NCBI GenBank assembly: GCA_028816945.1
Contig: JAPPQG010000018.1
Coordinates: 7,608 to 20,487, forward strand
DNA from: Alphaproteobacteria bacterium
GTDB lineage: Bacteria > Pseudomonadota > Alphaproteobacteria > RS24
Length of the DNA stretch: 12,880 nt
Direction of reading: 5' to 3'
The notes beneath the pieces are model-generated. The model ran no database searches and was not told where the DNA came from. It was given only the letters and a program-made list of their open reading frames with translations. The position numbers were made by a program, and so were the translations under genes. This document shows positions 1 through 6,476 of the stretch, in pieces (positions within the stretch are counted from its first letter, which is position 1; each line of letters begins with the position of its first letter).

Positions 1-80
1 TATAATGTGATAAACGCCAATAACCCAAACAATAATAGTTCAAATTAAACACGCTTTAATGCTAACATATAGAACCCCCT

Positions 81-968
81 ATGCAAATAGAACAATTACC
101 GAGACTTGTTAAATTATCCACTGAAAAAGGGCTTATTTATGCGGTTGCGCAAGCAGACTGCTATCGCGATTTAACGAATAGGGGATTGATAACAGAGCAA
201 AATATTCATACCCATTTAGAGCAAAATACACTCACACAGATTTTAGACGCACAAGCCACGCAGGAAATGGATTTTTATGATAATCAAGTCAGTTTTTCTG
301 CTTTATTATGTGCGCCTGAAAAAATTTTCTGCATTGGCGTAAATTATACGAATCGCAATGAGGAATATCAAGACGGACAAGAGACACCCAAAAATCCAAG
401 TGTTTTTATGCGCACGGCTGATAGTTTCACAGGCCATAAGCAAAATCTAATACGCCCGCCTGAGTCAGAGCAGTTCGATTATGAAGGGGAAATTGTTATC
501 ATTATCGGCAAAGGCGGCCGCCGCATACCCCAAGCAGAAGCAAATAAACATATTGCTGGCTTGACTTTGGGAAATGATGGTACTTTGCGTGATTGGGTAC
601 GGTATGCGAAATTTAATGTCACACAGGGCAAAAATTTTGAAAAAAGCGGCGCCATAGGCCCAGCCCTTATACCCAGCAGACATTTTGACCGTTTTGATAG
701 GCTTGCCCTAACAACCACAATCAATGGCGAGATTCGGCAAAATGATACAACAGAAAAACTCTTATTCCCTTTTGCGAAACTTATTCATTATCTTTCTATA
801 TTTACCCGCTTGAAGCCGGGCGATATTATTTTTACAGGCACACCGACAGGCGCGGGGGCGCGCTTTAACCCACCTAAATATTTGACAGCAGGCGATGTAA
901 TAGAAATTGCGTCACCCCAAATCGGGCAATTAGAGAATCGAGTTGCAGATGAAAAGGTCGCGGGCTAG
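81..968 (+). CDS. Fumarylacetoacetate hydrolase (FAH) family enzyme, 295 aa
   Basis: A metal-dependent enzyme of the FAH family, whose members hydrolyse, decarboxylate or isomerise beta-dicarbonyl and oxo-dienoate intermediates of aromatic catabolism. The N-terminal ~75 residues form a variable cap. The catalytic core starts near FCIGVNYTNR (83-92). Likely metal ligands are Glu135 and Glu137 in DYEGEIVIIIG and Asp166 in TLGNDGTLRDW. A conserved lysine lies in QGKNFEKSGAIGP (182-194), and the TGTPTGAG loop (252-259) is typical. The length is normal for a full-length family member. ATG 81 is the only start, because an in-frame stop lies at 63-65; no Shine-Dalgarno is visible. It converges on the hpaH-like gene with a 41-bp gap. 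With hpaH and gabD next to it, an HpaG-like role (isomerase/decarboxylase of the homoprotocatechuate pathway) is a reasonable inference, but the exact substrate cannot be read from the sequence. The family is firm, the substrate open. Confidence 0.9.
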   Translation: MQIEQLPRLVKLSTEKGLIYAVAQADCYRDLTNRGLITEQNIHTHLEQNTLTQILDAQATQEMDFYDNQVSFSALLCAPEKIFCIGVNYTNRNEEYQDGQETPKNPSVFMRTADSFTGHKQNLIRPPESEQFDYEGEIVIIIGKGGRRIPQAEANKHIAGLTLGNDGTLRDWVRYAKFNVTQGKNFEKSGAIGPALIPSRHFDRFDRLALTTTINGEIRQNDTTEKLLFPFAKLIHYLSIFTRLKPGDIIFTGTPTGAGARFNPPKYLTAGDVIEIASPQIGQLENRVADEKVAG

Positions 969-993
969 TTTAAGAATATATCGCGCTTAAAAT

Positions 994-1021
994 GCCTATA
1001 TGACATTATCTATATAACATT
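994..1021. repeat. Two-copy 14-bp tandem repeat at the hpaH-like gene's stop
   Basis: Two adjacent 14-bp units on the plus strand, GCCTATATGACATT (994-1007) and ATCTATATAACATT (1008-1021), match at 11 of 14 positions. The second unit contains the stop codon of the minus-strand hydratase (1010-1012, TAG on that strand), so the last codons and stop appear duplicated outward into the short gap. On its own it could be chance. It is listed because the same arrangement recurs at most other gene ends in the window. Confidence 0.5.
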
Positions 1022-1825
1022 AAAGGCAATTTTGCCTAATCTGCCATAATCAGCCAAAAACCTATCGCCCGCGCGGCAATTCACGGGGCGGGTAAAAGAG
1101 CCAGCTAAAATGAATTCCCCTGCCTGCAAACCCTCATCAAAAGGGGCAAGGCGTTTGGCAAGCCAAATAAGCCCTTTGGCTGGATGCCCCAATATGCCCG
1201 CACCAAGCCCTGTTTCCTCCACTTCGCCATTTCGATAAAGCACAGATCCCGCCCATGCTAAATCAATCTCATTGGCAAGCTGAGCGGGGTCAATTTTCTC
1301 ACCCCCCACAATAAAGGCCGCACTTGCCGCATTGTCTGAAATTGTATCATATATTGTGCGCGTATAGCCCGTTTGCGGATGCACCCGATAAGAGCGGGCG
1401 GCAATAATTTCAAGCATGGGTTGGATATAGTCGGTCGCCTCTAAAACATTTTCTAAACTTAATTCATTACCGATAAGTGTTTTTTTCAACTTAAAGCCAA
1501 ACTCTACTTCAACCCGCGGGTCTAAAAAATCACTTGCAACGAGTTCGCACTCATTTTCAAACAGCATATCATCTAGCAAAATGCCAAAATCAGGCTCATC
1601 AATTTTCATCGCTAATTGCATGGCACGCGAAGTAAGGCCTATTTTTTTGCCTATTTTTTTACGCCCGCGGGCAAGTTTCATATCTATCCAAGCCTTTTGC
1701 ACCCGATACGCATCCTCTAATGTCATCATGGGGTGGGTTTGCGTGAAAGCCTCAATTTGTTGGCCGTTTTGCTCTGCTTCATCTAAGGCGCAGGCCATTT
1801 GCTGAATTATATTTTGTGAAAGCAT
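1010..1825 (-). CDS. hpaH: 2-oxo-hept-3-ene-1,7-dioate hydratase (HpaH-like), 271 aa
   Basis: A hydratase of the HpaH/MhpD family. It adds water to 2-oxohept-3-ene-1,7-dioate to give 4-hydroxy-2-oxoheptane-1,7-dioate, one step before the aldolase that yields pyruvate and succinic semialdehyde. The protein shows family blocks along its length: [12 protein letters not shown] (59-70), [12 protein letters not shown] (77-88), [11 protein letters not shown] (103-113), [11 protein letters not shown] (135-145), [12 protein letters not shown] (164-175), LGAGILGHP (207-215) and [14 protein letters not shown] (241-254). The proposed Mg ligands Glu106, Glu108 and Glu139 are all present, at positions matching my recollection of the E. 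coli enzyme. The length (271) fits the usual ~267. An AGGGA Shine-Dalgarno (1834-1838) lies 8 nt before ATG 1825. It is divergent from the gabD-like gene, which would handle the downstream product. MhpD-type or other 2-oxoalkenoate hydratase activity is the alternative. Confidence 0.88.
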   Translation of the reverse strand: MLSQNIIQQMACALDEAEQNGQQIEAFTQTHPMMTLEDAYRVQKAWIDMKLARGRKKIGKKIGLTSRAMQLAMKIDEPDFGILLDDMLFENECELVASDFLDPRVEVEFGFKLKKTLIGNELSLENVLEATDYIQPMLEIIAARSYRVHPQTGYTRTIYDTISDNAASAAFIVGGEKIDPAQLANEIDLAWAGSVLYRNGEVEETGLGAGILGHPAKGLIWLAKRLAPFDEGLQAGEFILAGSFTRPVNCRAGDRFLADYGRLGKIAFNVI

Positions 1826-2036
1826 AATCTATGTCCCTAGAATTACTTGCAGCTTATTGGAAGCTATTTGAATGTCCCAACCTATGACCCTATGAGAGTA
1901 ATTTATTAAAACAATGTCATTATAATATAGGATATACGACCGCAAAATAGGTTTATTATCGCAAAATATAGGCTATATTTAAGGGGTAATATGCTGATAA
2001 TAGGCTTTTACTTGATATTATTTAATCTGTTGCACC
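1826..2036. promoter_or_regulatory. Divergent promoter region, hpaH-like / gabD-like
   Basis: This 211-bp AT-rich gap must hold promoters for both outward-facing genes. It contains two related inverted-repeat motifs (annotated separately), a 9-bp direct repeat CGCAAAATA at 1941-1949 and 1960-1968, and a strong AGGGG Shine-Dalgarno-like run at 1983-1986 that precedes a small upstream ORF rather than gabD itself. I could not pick clear -35/-10 pairs with confidence. Paired palindromes in a shared catabolic promoter suggest a dimeric regulator; MarR- or GntR-type control is common in such pathways, but no regulator gene is in the window. Confidence 0.5.
1964..1980. promoter_or_regulatory. Perfect 8-bp inverted repeat, candidate operator
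   Basis: AAATATAG and CTATATTT flank a single G, giving a perfect 17-bp palindrome 56 bp before the gabD-like ATG. A shorter relative, AATATAGGATATAC, lies at 1924-1937, so equivalent positions are 41 bp apart (about four helical turns). This is the geometry expected for cooperative binding of a dimeric regulator. The AT-rich composition raises the chance of coincidence. Confidence 0.4.
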
Positions 2037-2089
2037 ATGTCCTTAAACCTAACAAAAACAGACTTACTTTGCGCGCACGCACTGATTGA
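1991..2089 (+). CDS. Possible 32-codon upstream ORF overlapping the gabD-like start
   Basis: ATG 1991 follows the run AAGGGG after a short spacer and opens a 32-codon frame ending at TGA 2087-2089. It overlaps the first 17 codons of the gabD-like gene in a different frame. The predicted peptide has a hydrophobic N-terminal half (MLIIGFYLILFNLL) and a basic C-terminal half. The gabD-like ATG at 2037 has no visible Shine-Dalgarno, so translation of this leader could affect gabD initiation. It may equally be a chance ORF in AT-rich DNA. Confidence 0.2.
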   Translation: MLIIGFYLILFNLLHHVLKPNKNRLTLRARTD

Positions 2090-3500
2090 CGGCCAATGGG
2101 TGAAAGCCAATGACGGCCAAACATTTCCCGTCCATAATCCAGCCACAGGTGAAGTGATTATCGATGTGGCGAACATGGCGCAAGCGGAAACGGAGGCAGC
2201 CATTCGTGCCGCACAAAAAGCGCAAAGCGCATGGGCCGCGCAAACAGCAAAGCAGCGCGCCTCTATTTTGCGGCGCTGGTTTGACCTCTTACTCACACAC
2301 CAAGAAGATTTAGCCATTATTATGACGGCCGAACAGGGCAAACCTTTGGCCGAAGCAAAAGCCGAAATTGCTTATGCGGCGGCTTATATTGAATGGTTTG
2401 GTGAAGAAGCCAAGCGCGATTATGGGACAATTATTCCAAGCCACCGTGCGGATGCTGAAATTCTTGTCATGCACCAACCCATTGGGGTTGTTGCTGCCAT
2501 TACGCCTTGGAATTTCCCAGCCGCGATGATTACACGCAAAGCCGCCCCTGCCCTAGCCGTTGGTTGCACCATGATATTAAAGCCCGCCGAACAAACCCCT
2601 TTATCCGCTTTAGCATTAGCAAAATTGGCACAAGAAGCAGGCGTGCCAGATGGGGTCTTTAATGTTGTAACAGGTGATGCGCGCCCGATTGGCAAAGCCT
2701 TGACCGATTCACCCATTGTGCGCAAATTAAGTTTTACAGGTTCGACTGAAACAGGGCGCTTATTGCTTGGACAAGCCGCCCCGACAATTAAAAAAGTCTC
2801 TATGGAATTAGGCGGCAATGCGCCCTTTATTGTTTTTGCAGATGCTGATTTAGAGGCGGCGGTGGCGGGCGCAATGGCCTCAAAATTTCGCAATACAGGT
2901 CAAACTTGCGTTTGTGCGAATAGAATTTATGTACAAGCCAATATTTATGATGCGTTTGTCGAAAAATTAAGCCAAGCCGTCGCGCAGTTAAAACTTGGCA
3001 ATGGCATGGAAAAAAACATAACACAGGGGCCATTGATTGATATGGCGGCGGTTGAAAAAGTCAAAGCCCATATTAAAGATGCAACAAATAAGGGCGCGCA
3101 GATTGTAGCAGGCGGCAAACCGCACAAATTAGGGCATGGGTTTTTTGAGCCAACTATTTTGACACATGTAACCGCCTCTATGCGGGTTGCGCGTGAGGAA
3201 ACATTTGGCCCGCTTGCGCCAATTTTTTCCTTCACTGACGAAGCCGACCTTATCGCCCAAGCCAATGCAACCGAATTTGGCCTTGCTGCTTATTTATTCT
3301 CCCGCGATATTGGCCGTATATGGCGGGTTGTCAAAGCCCTTGAAGTTGGCATGGTGGCTGTCAATTCTGGCCTTTTATCGACTGAAATCGCCCCCTTTGG
3401 CGGTGTTAAGCAATCGGGGATTGGGCGGGAAGGCTCATTTATGGGTATTGAAGATTATATTGAGACAAAATATGTTTTAATGGCTAGTTTGGATAAATAA
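2037..3500 (+). CDS. gabD: Succinate-semialdehyde dehydrogenase (NAD(P)+), 487 aa
   Basis: An aldehyde dehydrogenase superfamily enzyme that oxidises succinic semialdehyde to succinate, feeding the TCA cycle. Visible motifs are PWNFP (157-161), the cofactor-binding LKPAEQTPLSAL (181-192), FTGSTETG (233-240), general base Glu257 in MELGGNAP, the active-site loop NTGQTCVCANR (286-296) with nucleophile Cys291, and EETFGPLAP (387-395). The CVCANR context with a second cysteine at 293, the GIGREGS motif (461-467) and the length of 487 are characteristic of the GabD branch. In the E. coli and human enzymes the equivalent cysteine pair is linked to redox sensitivity. The ATG is constrained by an in-frame stop at 2013-2015 with no other start between. 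It fits the lower homoprotocatechuate route suggested by the neighbours; 4-aminobutyrate catabolism is the other usual source of substrate. Other omega-semialdehydes cannot be excluded. Confidence 0.92.
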   Translation: MSLNLTKTDLLCAHALIDGQWVKANDGQTFPVHNPATGEVIIDVANMAQAETEAAIRAAQKAQSAWAAQTAKQRASILRRWFDLLLTHQEDLAIIMTAEQGKPLAEAKAEIAYAAAYIEWFGEEAKRDYGTIIPSHRADAEILVMHQPIGVVAAITPWNFPAAMITRKAAPALAVGCTMILKPAEQTPLSALALAKLAQEAGVPDGVFNVVTGDARPIGKALTDSPIVRKLSFTGSTETGRLLLGQAAPTIKKVSMELGGNAPFIVFADADLEAAVAGAMASKFRNTGQTCVCANRIYVQANIYDAFVEKLSQAVAQLKLGNGMEKNITQGPLIDMAAVEKVKAHIKDATNKGAQIVAGGKPHKLGHGFFEPTILTHVTASMRVAREETFGPLAPIFSFTDEADLIAQANATEFGLAAYLFSRDIGRIWRVVKALEVGMVAVNSGLLSTEIAPFGGVKQSGIGREGSFMGIEDYIETKYVLMASLDK

Positions 3501-3592
3501 ATGCCTAGACAAATAAACGCCTAGATAAATAAAATTCTATAAATAAAACTGTATAAATAAAGACTGTATAACAAAACTGTATAATAAATGAG
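3491..3592. repeat. Degenerate tandem array starting at the gabD-like stop codon
   Basis: About seven units of 13-17 bp run from the last codons of the gabD-like gene (stop TAA 3498-3500). They are GGATAAATAAATGCCTA (3491), GACAAATAAACGCCTA (3508), GATAAATAAAATTCTA (3524), TAAATAAAACTGTA (3540), TAAATAAAGACTGTA (3554), TAACAAAACTGTA (3569) and a final partial TAATAAATGAG (3582). The conserved core is a TAAATAAA block followed by a C-T-(R)-T-A-like tail, and the sequence drifts steadily along the array. It fills most of the 115-bp gap before the methyltransferase gene. No stem-loop terminator is seen here. Confidence 0.75.
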
Positions 3593-3615
3593 ACATCTGC
3601 AAACCCTAAATCTAA

Positions 3616-4440
3616 ATGAGACGCGCGCCTATGCATAAAATTTCTGAAACATCTGCTGCTGTATTGCTTTGGGCCTTAAAGGGTATTTATCAATCGACAG
3701 CGGCCACTCAATATCTTGCGAAATTAGATTTATCCGCAGGTGTCGAACTCAATAAAGCCTGTACGGCCATTTGGCCGCATTATGGCGAACTCATTTTGAA
3801 CCGCAAATTTGGTATTTTGCAATTATGTCAATCCATTTTGACGCAAGATAAGCCGCACGATAAACAAATAGAGCAAATTATTATTGCGGGGGCGGGGTTA
3901 GATGCGATGGGTATTGAATTGGCGGCGCGCTTTCCCGCATGTCGTATTTTTGAAATTGATTGGGAGAATATGGATATTAAACACCAGCTTGCTGAAAATA
4001 GCAGCTGTCTATTTATCCATGCCGACCTGCAAGATGCAATGAGCTGCAAGCAAGCCCTAGAAAAGGCGGATTGGTCGCCCACCCAACCAAGCCTTTTATT
4101 ATTGGAAGGCATTACTTATTACATAGAAGATAAGGCATTAGAAAATCTCTGCAAAACACTTGCCCCACAAATTGTGATTGCTGAATATATGAAACCCACC
4201 CATGCTATGACAGAGCAAGCCCACCAAATAAGCCATGCTGTATTTGCGACTATTCAAAAACATTGCGAGATTGGCGATATTAGAACCTATGAGGCGGGCG
4301 AACTCAGCACTCTTATCGGGCTGAAAATGGCTGATTTATGGTCTATGCAAAGATTAGAGGCTGACCGCATGGGGCAAAATAGACATTTTCCAACATCAAA
4401 AGCAGGCTGGATTGAAATTGGCCTATTTCGCAACACATAA
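3616..4440 (+). CDS. SAM-dependent methyltransferase, leucine carboxyl methyltransferase family
   Basis: A 274-aa class I methyltransferase of the LCM/PPM1-like family. These enzymes transfer a methyl group from S-adenosylmethionine, usually to a carboxyl or hydroxyl oxygen; most bacterial members are uncharacterised. Visible motifs are the N-terminal ISETSAAVLLWAL (9-21), the glycine-rich SAM-binding loop IIIAGAGLDAMGIELAAR (88-105), an acidic strand end FEIDWENMD (112-120), HADLQD (135-140) and the family-typical LLLLEGITYYI (160-170). The core is complete and the length normal. ATG 3616 and in-frame ATG 3631 are both possible starts, and neither has a Shine-Dalgarno. The octamer region AAATGAGAC at the first start is duplicated 28 bp upstream (3586-3594). 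The gene sits 123 bp before bioB on the same strand, so a link to biotin synthesis is conceivable but unproven. The substrate is unknown. Confidence 0.82.
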   Translation: MRRAPMHKISETSAAVLLWALKGIYQSTAATQYLAKLDLSAGVELNKACTAIWPHYGELILNRKFGILQLCQSILTQDKPHDKQIEQIIIAGAGLDAMGIELAARFPACRIFEIDWENMDIKHQLAENSSCLFIHADLQDAMSCKQALEKADWSPTQPSLLLLEGITYYIEDKALENLCKTLAPQIVIAEYMKPTHAMTEQAHQISHAVFATIQKHCEIGDIRTYEAGELSTLIGLKMADLWSMQRLEADRMGQNRHFPTSKAGWIEIGLFRNT

Positions 4441-4467
4441 AGCCCCCTTGCCATGAAAGCCCCTGCC
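4436..4467. repeat. Two-copy 16-bp tandem repeat spanning the methyltransferase stop
   Basis: CATAAAGCCCCCTTGC (4436-4451) contains the TAA stop (4438-4440) and is followed directly by CATGAAAGCCCCTGCC (4452-4467). Identity is 11 of 16 ungapped and better if one base is allowed to shift. CCTTGCC (4446-4452) can also pair with GGCAAGG (4482-4488) across a 29-nt loop, but no T-tract follows, so a Rho-independent terminator is not supported. Confidence 0.45.
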
Positions 4468-4503
4468 TATTCCCCAAAGCAGGCAAGGCGTATGAAAATA
4501 GGC

Positions 4504-4537
4504 TTGTTTATAGAAATAAATTGTTTATAAATAAAAC
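4504..4537. repeat. Two-copy 17-bp tandem repeat upstream of bioB
   Basis: TTGTTTATAGAAATAAA (4504-4520) and TTGTTTATAAATAAAAC (4521-4537) are adjacent and share their first nine bases exactly (13 of 17 overall). The repeat lies 27 bp before the bioB ATG, where a promoter or operator would be expected. Confidence 0.5.
4508..4534. promoter_or_regulatory. Possible BioR-like operator before bioB
   Basis: Many alphaproteobacteria control biotin genes with BioR (GntR family), whose known site is TTATMKATAA. TTATAAATAA at 4525-4534 differs at one position. TTATAGAAATAA at 4508-4519 resembles the consensus with a 2-base insertion. Both sit in the 17-bp tandem repeat. The surroundings are AT-rich and similar TATAAATAA strings occur after the gabD-like gene, so this is only suggestive. 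Confidence 0.28.
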
Positions 4538-4563
4538 ACAACTCACCTCTAAGAGAGGACATT

Positions 4564-5598
4564 ATGCCCGCACAGACAAAACAAGACAAAACACCCGCAA
4601 ACGGTTTAGAGCAGAATAAGGCGCAAGCTGAATTGATACGCCATGACTGGACGCAAGAACAAGTGCAAACTCTCTTTGCCCTGCCCTTTAATGATTTACT
4701 CTTTCAAGCACATTATATTCACCGCCAATTTTTTAACCCTAATCAAGTGCAATTATGCCGTCTTTTATCGATTAAAACCGGCGGCTGTCCCGAAGATTGC
4801 GGCTATTGTAGCCAATCGGCACATGCCAAAACGGGATTACAGGCAAGCAAATTGATGAGCGTAGATGCGGTGCTAGAAACCGCCACAAAAGCCAAGCAAG
4901 AAGGGGCAACGCGCTATTGCATGGGGGCAGCTTGGCGCAACCTCAAAGACCGCGATATGGCGGCCTTAAAAGAAATGATAAAGGGTGTGCGCGCTTTGGG
5001 ATTAGAAAGTTGCGCCACACTTGGCATGCTCACCCAGCAACAAGCAGATGAATTAGCCGAAGCGGGGCTTGATTATTACAATCACAATATCGACACTTCA
5101 AAAGAATTTTACGACAAAATCATCACCACCCGCACATTCCAAGATAGGCTAGACACATTAGAAGCCGTGCGCAAAAGTGGCATGAAAATATGTTGTGGCG
5201 GGATTATTGGCATGGGCGAAAGCGTTGCCGATAGGGCAAATATGTTGCGCATATTAGCCAATTTGCCACAACACCCTGATAGTGTGCCGATTAACCAGCT
5301 GATTGCTGTTGCTGGCACGGCTTTAGAAAATGCCCCCTTGCCGAACCCGATTGAGTTTGTGCGGTGCATTGCGGTTGCCCGTATTTTAATGCCGCGCGCA
5401 AGCGTGCGCCTATCCGCAGGGCGCGAAGAAATGAGCGATGAAATGCAGGCGCTTTGCTTTTTTGCCGGCGCAAATTCCATTTTTGTTGGCGATGAATTGC
5501 TAACCAAAGCCAACCCAGCACAAGAAAAAGACAAAGCCCTATTAGACCAGCTAGGCATGACAGGGCTTGCGGCTTTTGAAGAACCCGCTATTGCATAG
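4564..5598 (+). CDS. bioB: Biotin synthase, 344 aa
   Basis: A radical-SAM enzyme that inserts sulfur into dethiobiotin, the last step of biotin synthesis, in the cytoplasm. The radical-SAM [4Fe-4S] motif is C75-x3-C79-x2-C82 ([19 protein letters not shown]). Ligands of the sacrificial [2Fe-2S] cluster are also in place: Cys119 in YCMGAAWRN, Cys150 in LESCATLG, Cys210 in [12 protein letters not shown] and the arginine in [10 protein letters not shown] (Arg282). YYNHNIDTS (171-179) and VPINQL (241-246) are typical. The residue after the third cluster cysteine is an extra Cys (211), where E. coli BioB has Ser by my recollection. The length fits E. coli BioB (346 aa). GAGAGGA (4553-4559) precedes ATG 4564 with a short 4-nt spacer. 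No other bio genes are in the window, so bioB is either detached or downstream of the methyltransferase gene. Confidence 0.97.
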   Translation: MPAQTKQDKTPANGLEQNKAQAELIRHDWTQEQVQTLFALPFNDLLFQAHYIHRQFFNPNQVQLCRLLSIKTGGCPEDCGYCSQSAHAKTGLQASKLMSVDAVLETATKAKQEGATRYCMGAAWRNLKDRDMAALKEMIKGVRALGLESCATLGMLTQQQADELAEAGLDYYNHNIDTSKEFYDKIITTRTFQDRLDTLEAVRKSGMKICCGGIIGMGESVADRANMLRILANLPQHPDSVPINQLIAVAGTALENAPLPNPIEFVRCIAVARILMPRASVRLSAGREEMSDEMQALCFFAGANSIFVGDELLTKANPAQEKDKALLDQLGMTGLAAFEEPAIA

Positions 5599-5654
5599 AA
5601 ATTGTATAAAAATTGTATAAAAATTGCATAGAAATTGCATAGAATTGCATAAAA
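5590..5654. repeat. 11-bp tandem array starting in the last codons of bioB
   Basis: Six units begin at 5590, 5601, 5612, 5623, 5634 and 5644, an exact 11-bp period until the last step of 10. The forms alternate between ATTGCATAGAA and ATTGTATAAAA. The first unit carries the Ile-Ala-stop of bioB (TAG 5596-5598), so the stop-containing end of the gene has been copied head to tail. In-frame TAG/TAA codons recur, giving several backup stops. No hairpin terminator is visible. Confidence 0.85.
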
Positions 5655-5678
5655 AGAGCGCATGCTAAATGCACGTGA

Positions 5679-5776
5679 CTTTATTGTTGCGCGTGGCTTT
5701 ATTATTGCGCGGCTTTATTGTTGCATGACTTTATTATTGCGCGGCTTTATTGTTGCTCGGCTTTATTGTTGCTCGG
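5679..5776. repeat. 16-bp tandem array starting in the last codons of the ankyrin gene
   Basis: Six units start at 5679 (18 bp), 5697, 5713, 5729, 5745 and 5761, all 16 bp after the first. The two units next to the gene are identical (CTTTATTGTTGCTCGG), and more distant ones read CTTTATTATTGCGCGG or similar. On the minus strand the unit encodes the end of the ankyrin protein (Glu-Gln-Gln-stop, TAA at 5763-5765). The array therefore consists of the gene's own terminal codons copied outward, with drift increasing with distance. A 24-bp spacer separates it from the bioB array. Confidence 0.9.
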
Positions 5777-6362
5777 CATTTTCTAATAATTGAATCAAGC
5801 GCGGATTGCGCCCCTGTCTCGCCCAGTCAAGGGCGGTGCGCCCTGTTAAATCCGTATCATCCAAATAGGCGCCTTTTTTAATCAATAATTTGACGGCTTC
5901 TAAATGGCCGGCACGGGCGGCAATAATAATCGGCACTTCTTTGCGTGTGCCTGTGCGGTCGGGGTCGGCGCCTGCATCTAGCAAATGTTCCATAATTTCA
6001 ACATTCCCATATGCGGCGGCCACGGTTAAGGCCGTGCGTTGGTGTGTGCCCCTATCATCCACTCGTGCGCCCCGAAATATTAAATAGCGCACCACATCGA
6101 CATGGCCTGCCTCAGTGCCAATTAAAATCGCGGGGTCGCCGTCAAAACTGCGTTCATTGGGGCTTGTGCCTTCAATATAGCTGCGCTCCATAGTGCCGAT
6201 ATTGCCACTGCGCGCGCCTTTAATCATGCCGCTTTCTTTATATTGCGCCAAAGACAAAGCGGGCATAAGCACCGCCCAGCTGAAAAGGCAAATTAGTAAA
6301 ATATATTTGTGCGCCCGCAAAATAGCGTTTGGCCTGTTTCCTCGCATGATTATCTCACCCAT
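5763..6362 (-). CDS. Exported ankyrin-repeat protein, ~199 aa
   Basis: The frame opens at a GTG at 6407, but ATG 6362 is preferred because GAGAGGG lies 8 nt before it. ATG 6347, with a weaker GGTGAG, is possible. The mature start is clear: a basic segment (RGNRPNAILRAHKY), a hydrophobic core (ILLICLFSWAVLMPAL) and a likely signal-peptidase site after SLA, so the product is probably periplasmic or secreted. About four ankyrin repeats follow, in units starting near DGDPAILIGTEAGHVDVVRYL, HQRTALTVAAAYGNVEIMEHL, RKEVPIIIAARAGHLEAVKLL and GRTALDWARQGRNPRLIQLL. Ankyrin repeats bind proteins; the partner is unknown. The gene lies downstream of the two Sel1 genes on the same strand but 217 bp away, with its own repeat-rich upstream region, so operon membership is uncertain. 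It converges on bioB. A cell-envelope role is only an inference. Confidence 0.85.
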   Translation of the reverse strand: MGEIIMRGNRPNAILRAHKYILLICLFSWAVLMPALSLAQYKESGMIKGARSGNIGTMERSYIEGTSPNERSFDGDPAILIGTEAGHVDVVRYLIFRGARVDDRGTHQRTALTVAAAYGNVEIMEHLLDAGADPDRTGTRKEVPIIIAARAGHLEAVKLLIKKGAYLDDTDLTGRTALDWARQGRNPRLIQLLENAEQQ

Positions 6363-6363
6363 T

Positions 6364-6418
6364 ATTATTACCCTCTCTTTATTATACCCTCCCTGCTTTA
6401 TTATCACCCTCCCTGACT
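6364..6418. repeat. Tandem units carrying Shine-Dalgarno-like motifs before the ankyrin gene
   Basis: On the plus strand ATTATTACCCTCTCTTT (6364-6380) is followed by ATTATACCCTCCCTGCTTT (6381-6399) and ATTATCACCCTCCCTGACT (6400-6418). On the gene strand each unit reads as a purine run GGGAGGG or GAGAGGG followed by an AT-rich spacer, that is, a ribosome-binding-site-like block copied three times. Only the copy nearest the gene is well spaced from ATG 6362; the next one abuts the GTG at 6407. Confidence 0.7.
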
Positions 6419-6476
6419 ATGCGCCTGTTTTACCCTATTTTATCCATTTTTACAAGAGGCCAAACCCCGCACATAG

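Noticed and set aside
111..120. DnaA-box-like TTATCCACT, also seen in the Sel1 gene near 8447
   Set aside because: Both are single sites, one base off the consensus, inside coding sequence. They are not clustered as at an origin, although recF-gyrB does suggest an oriC may be in the wider region.
969..991. Terminator between the FAH and hpaH-like genes (TTTAAG/CTTAAA inverted repeat)
   Set aside because: The stem is only 6 bp, AT-rich and has no T-tract; too weak to call.
4446..4488. Intrinsic terminator after the methyltransferase gene
   Set aside because: A 7-bp stem spans a 29-nt loop, a competing 5-bp stem overlaps it, and no T-run follows.
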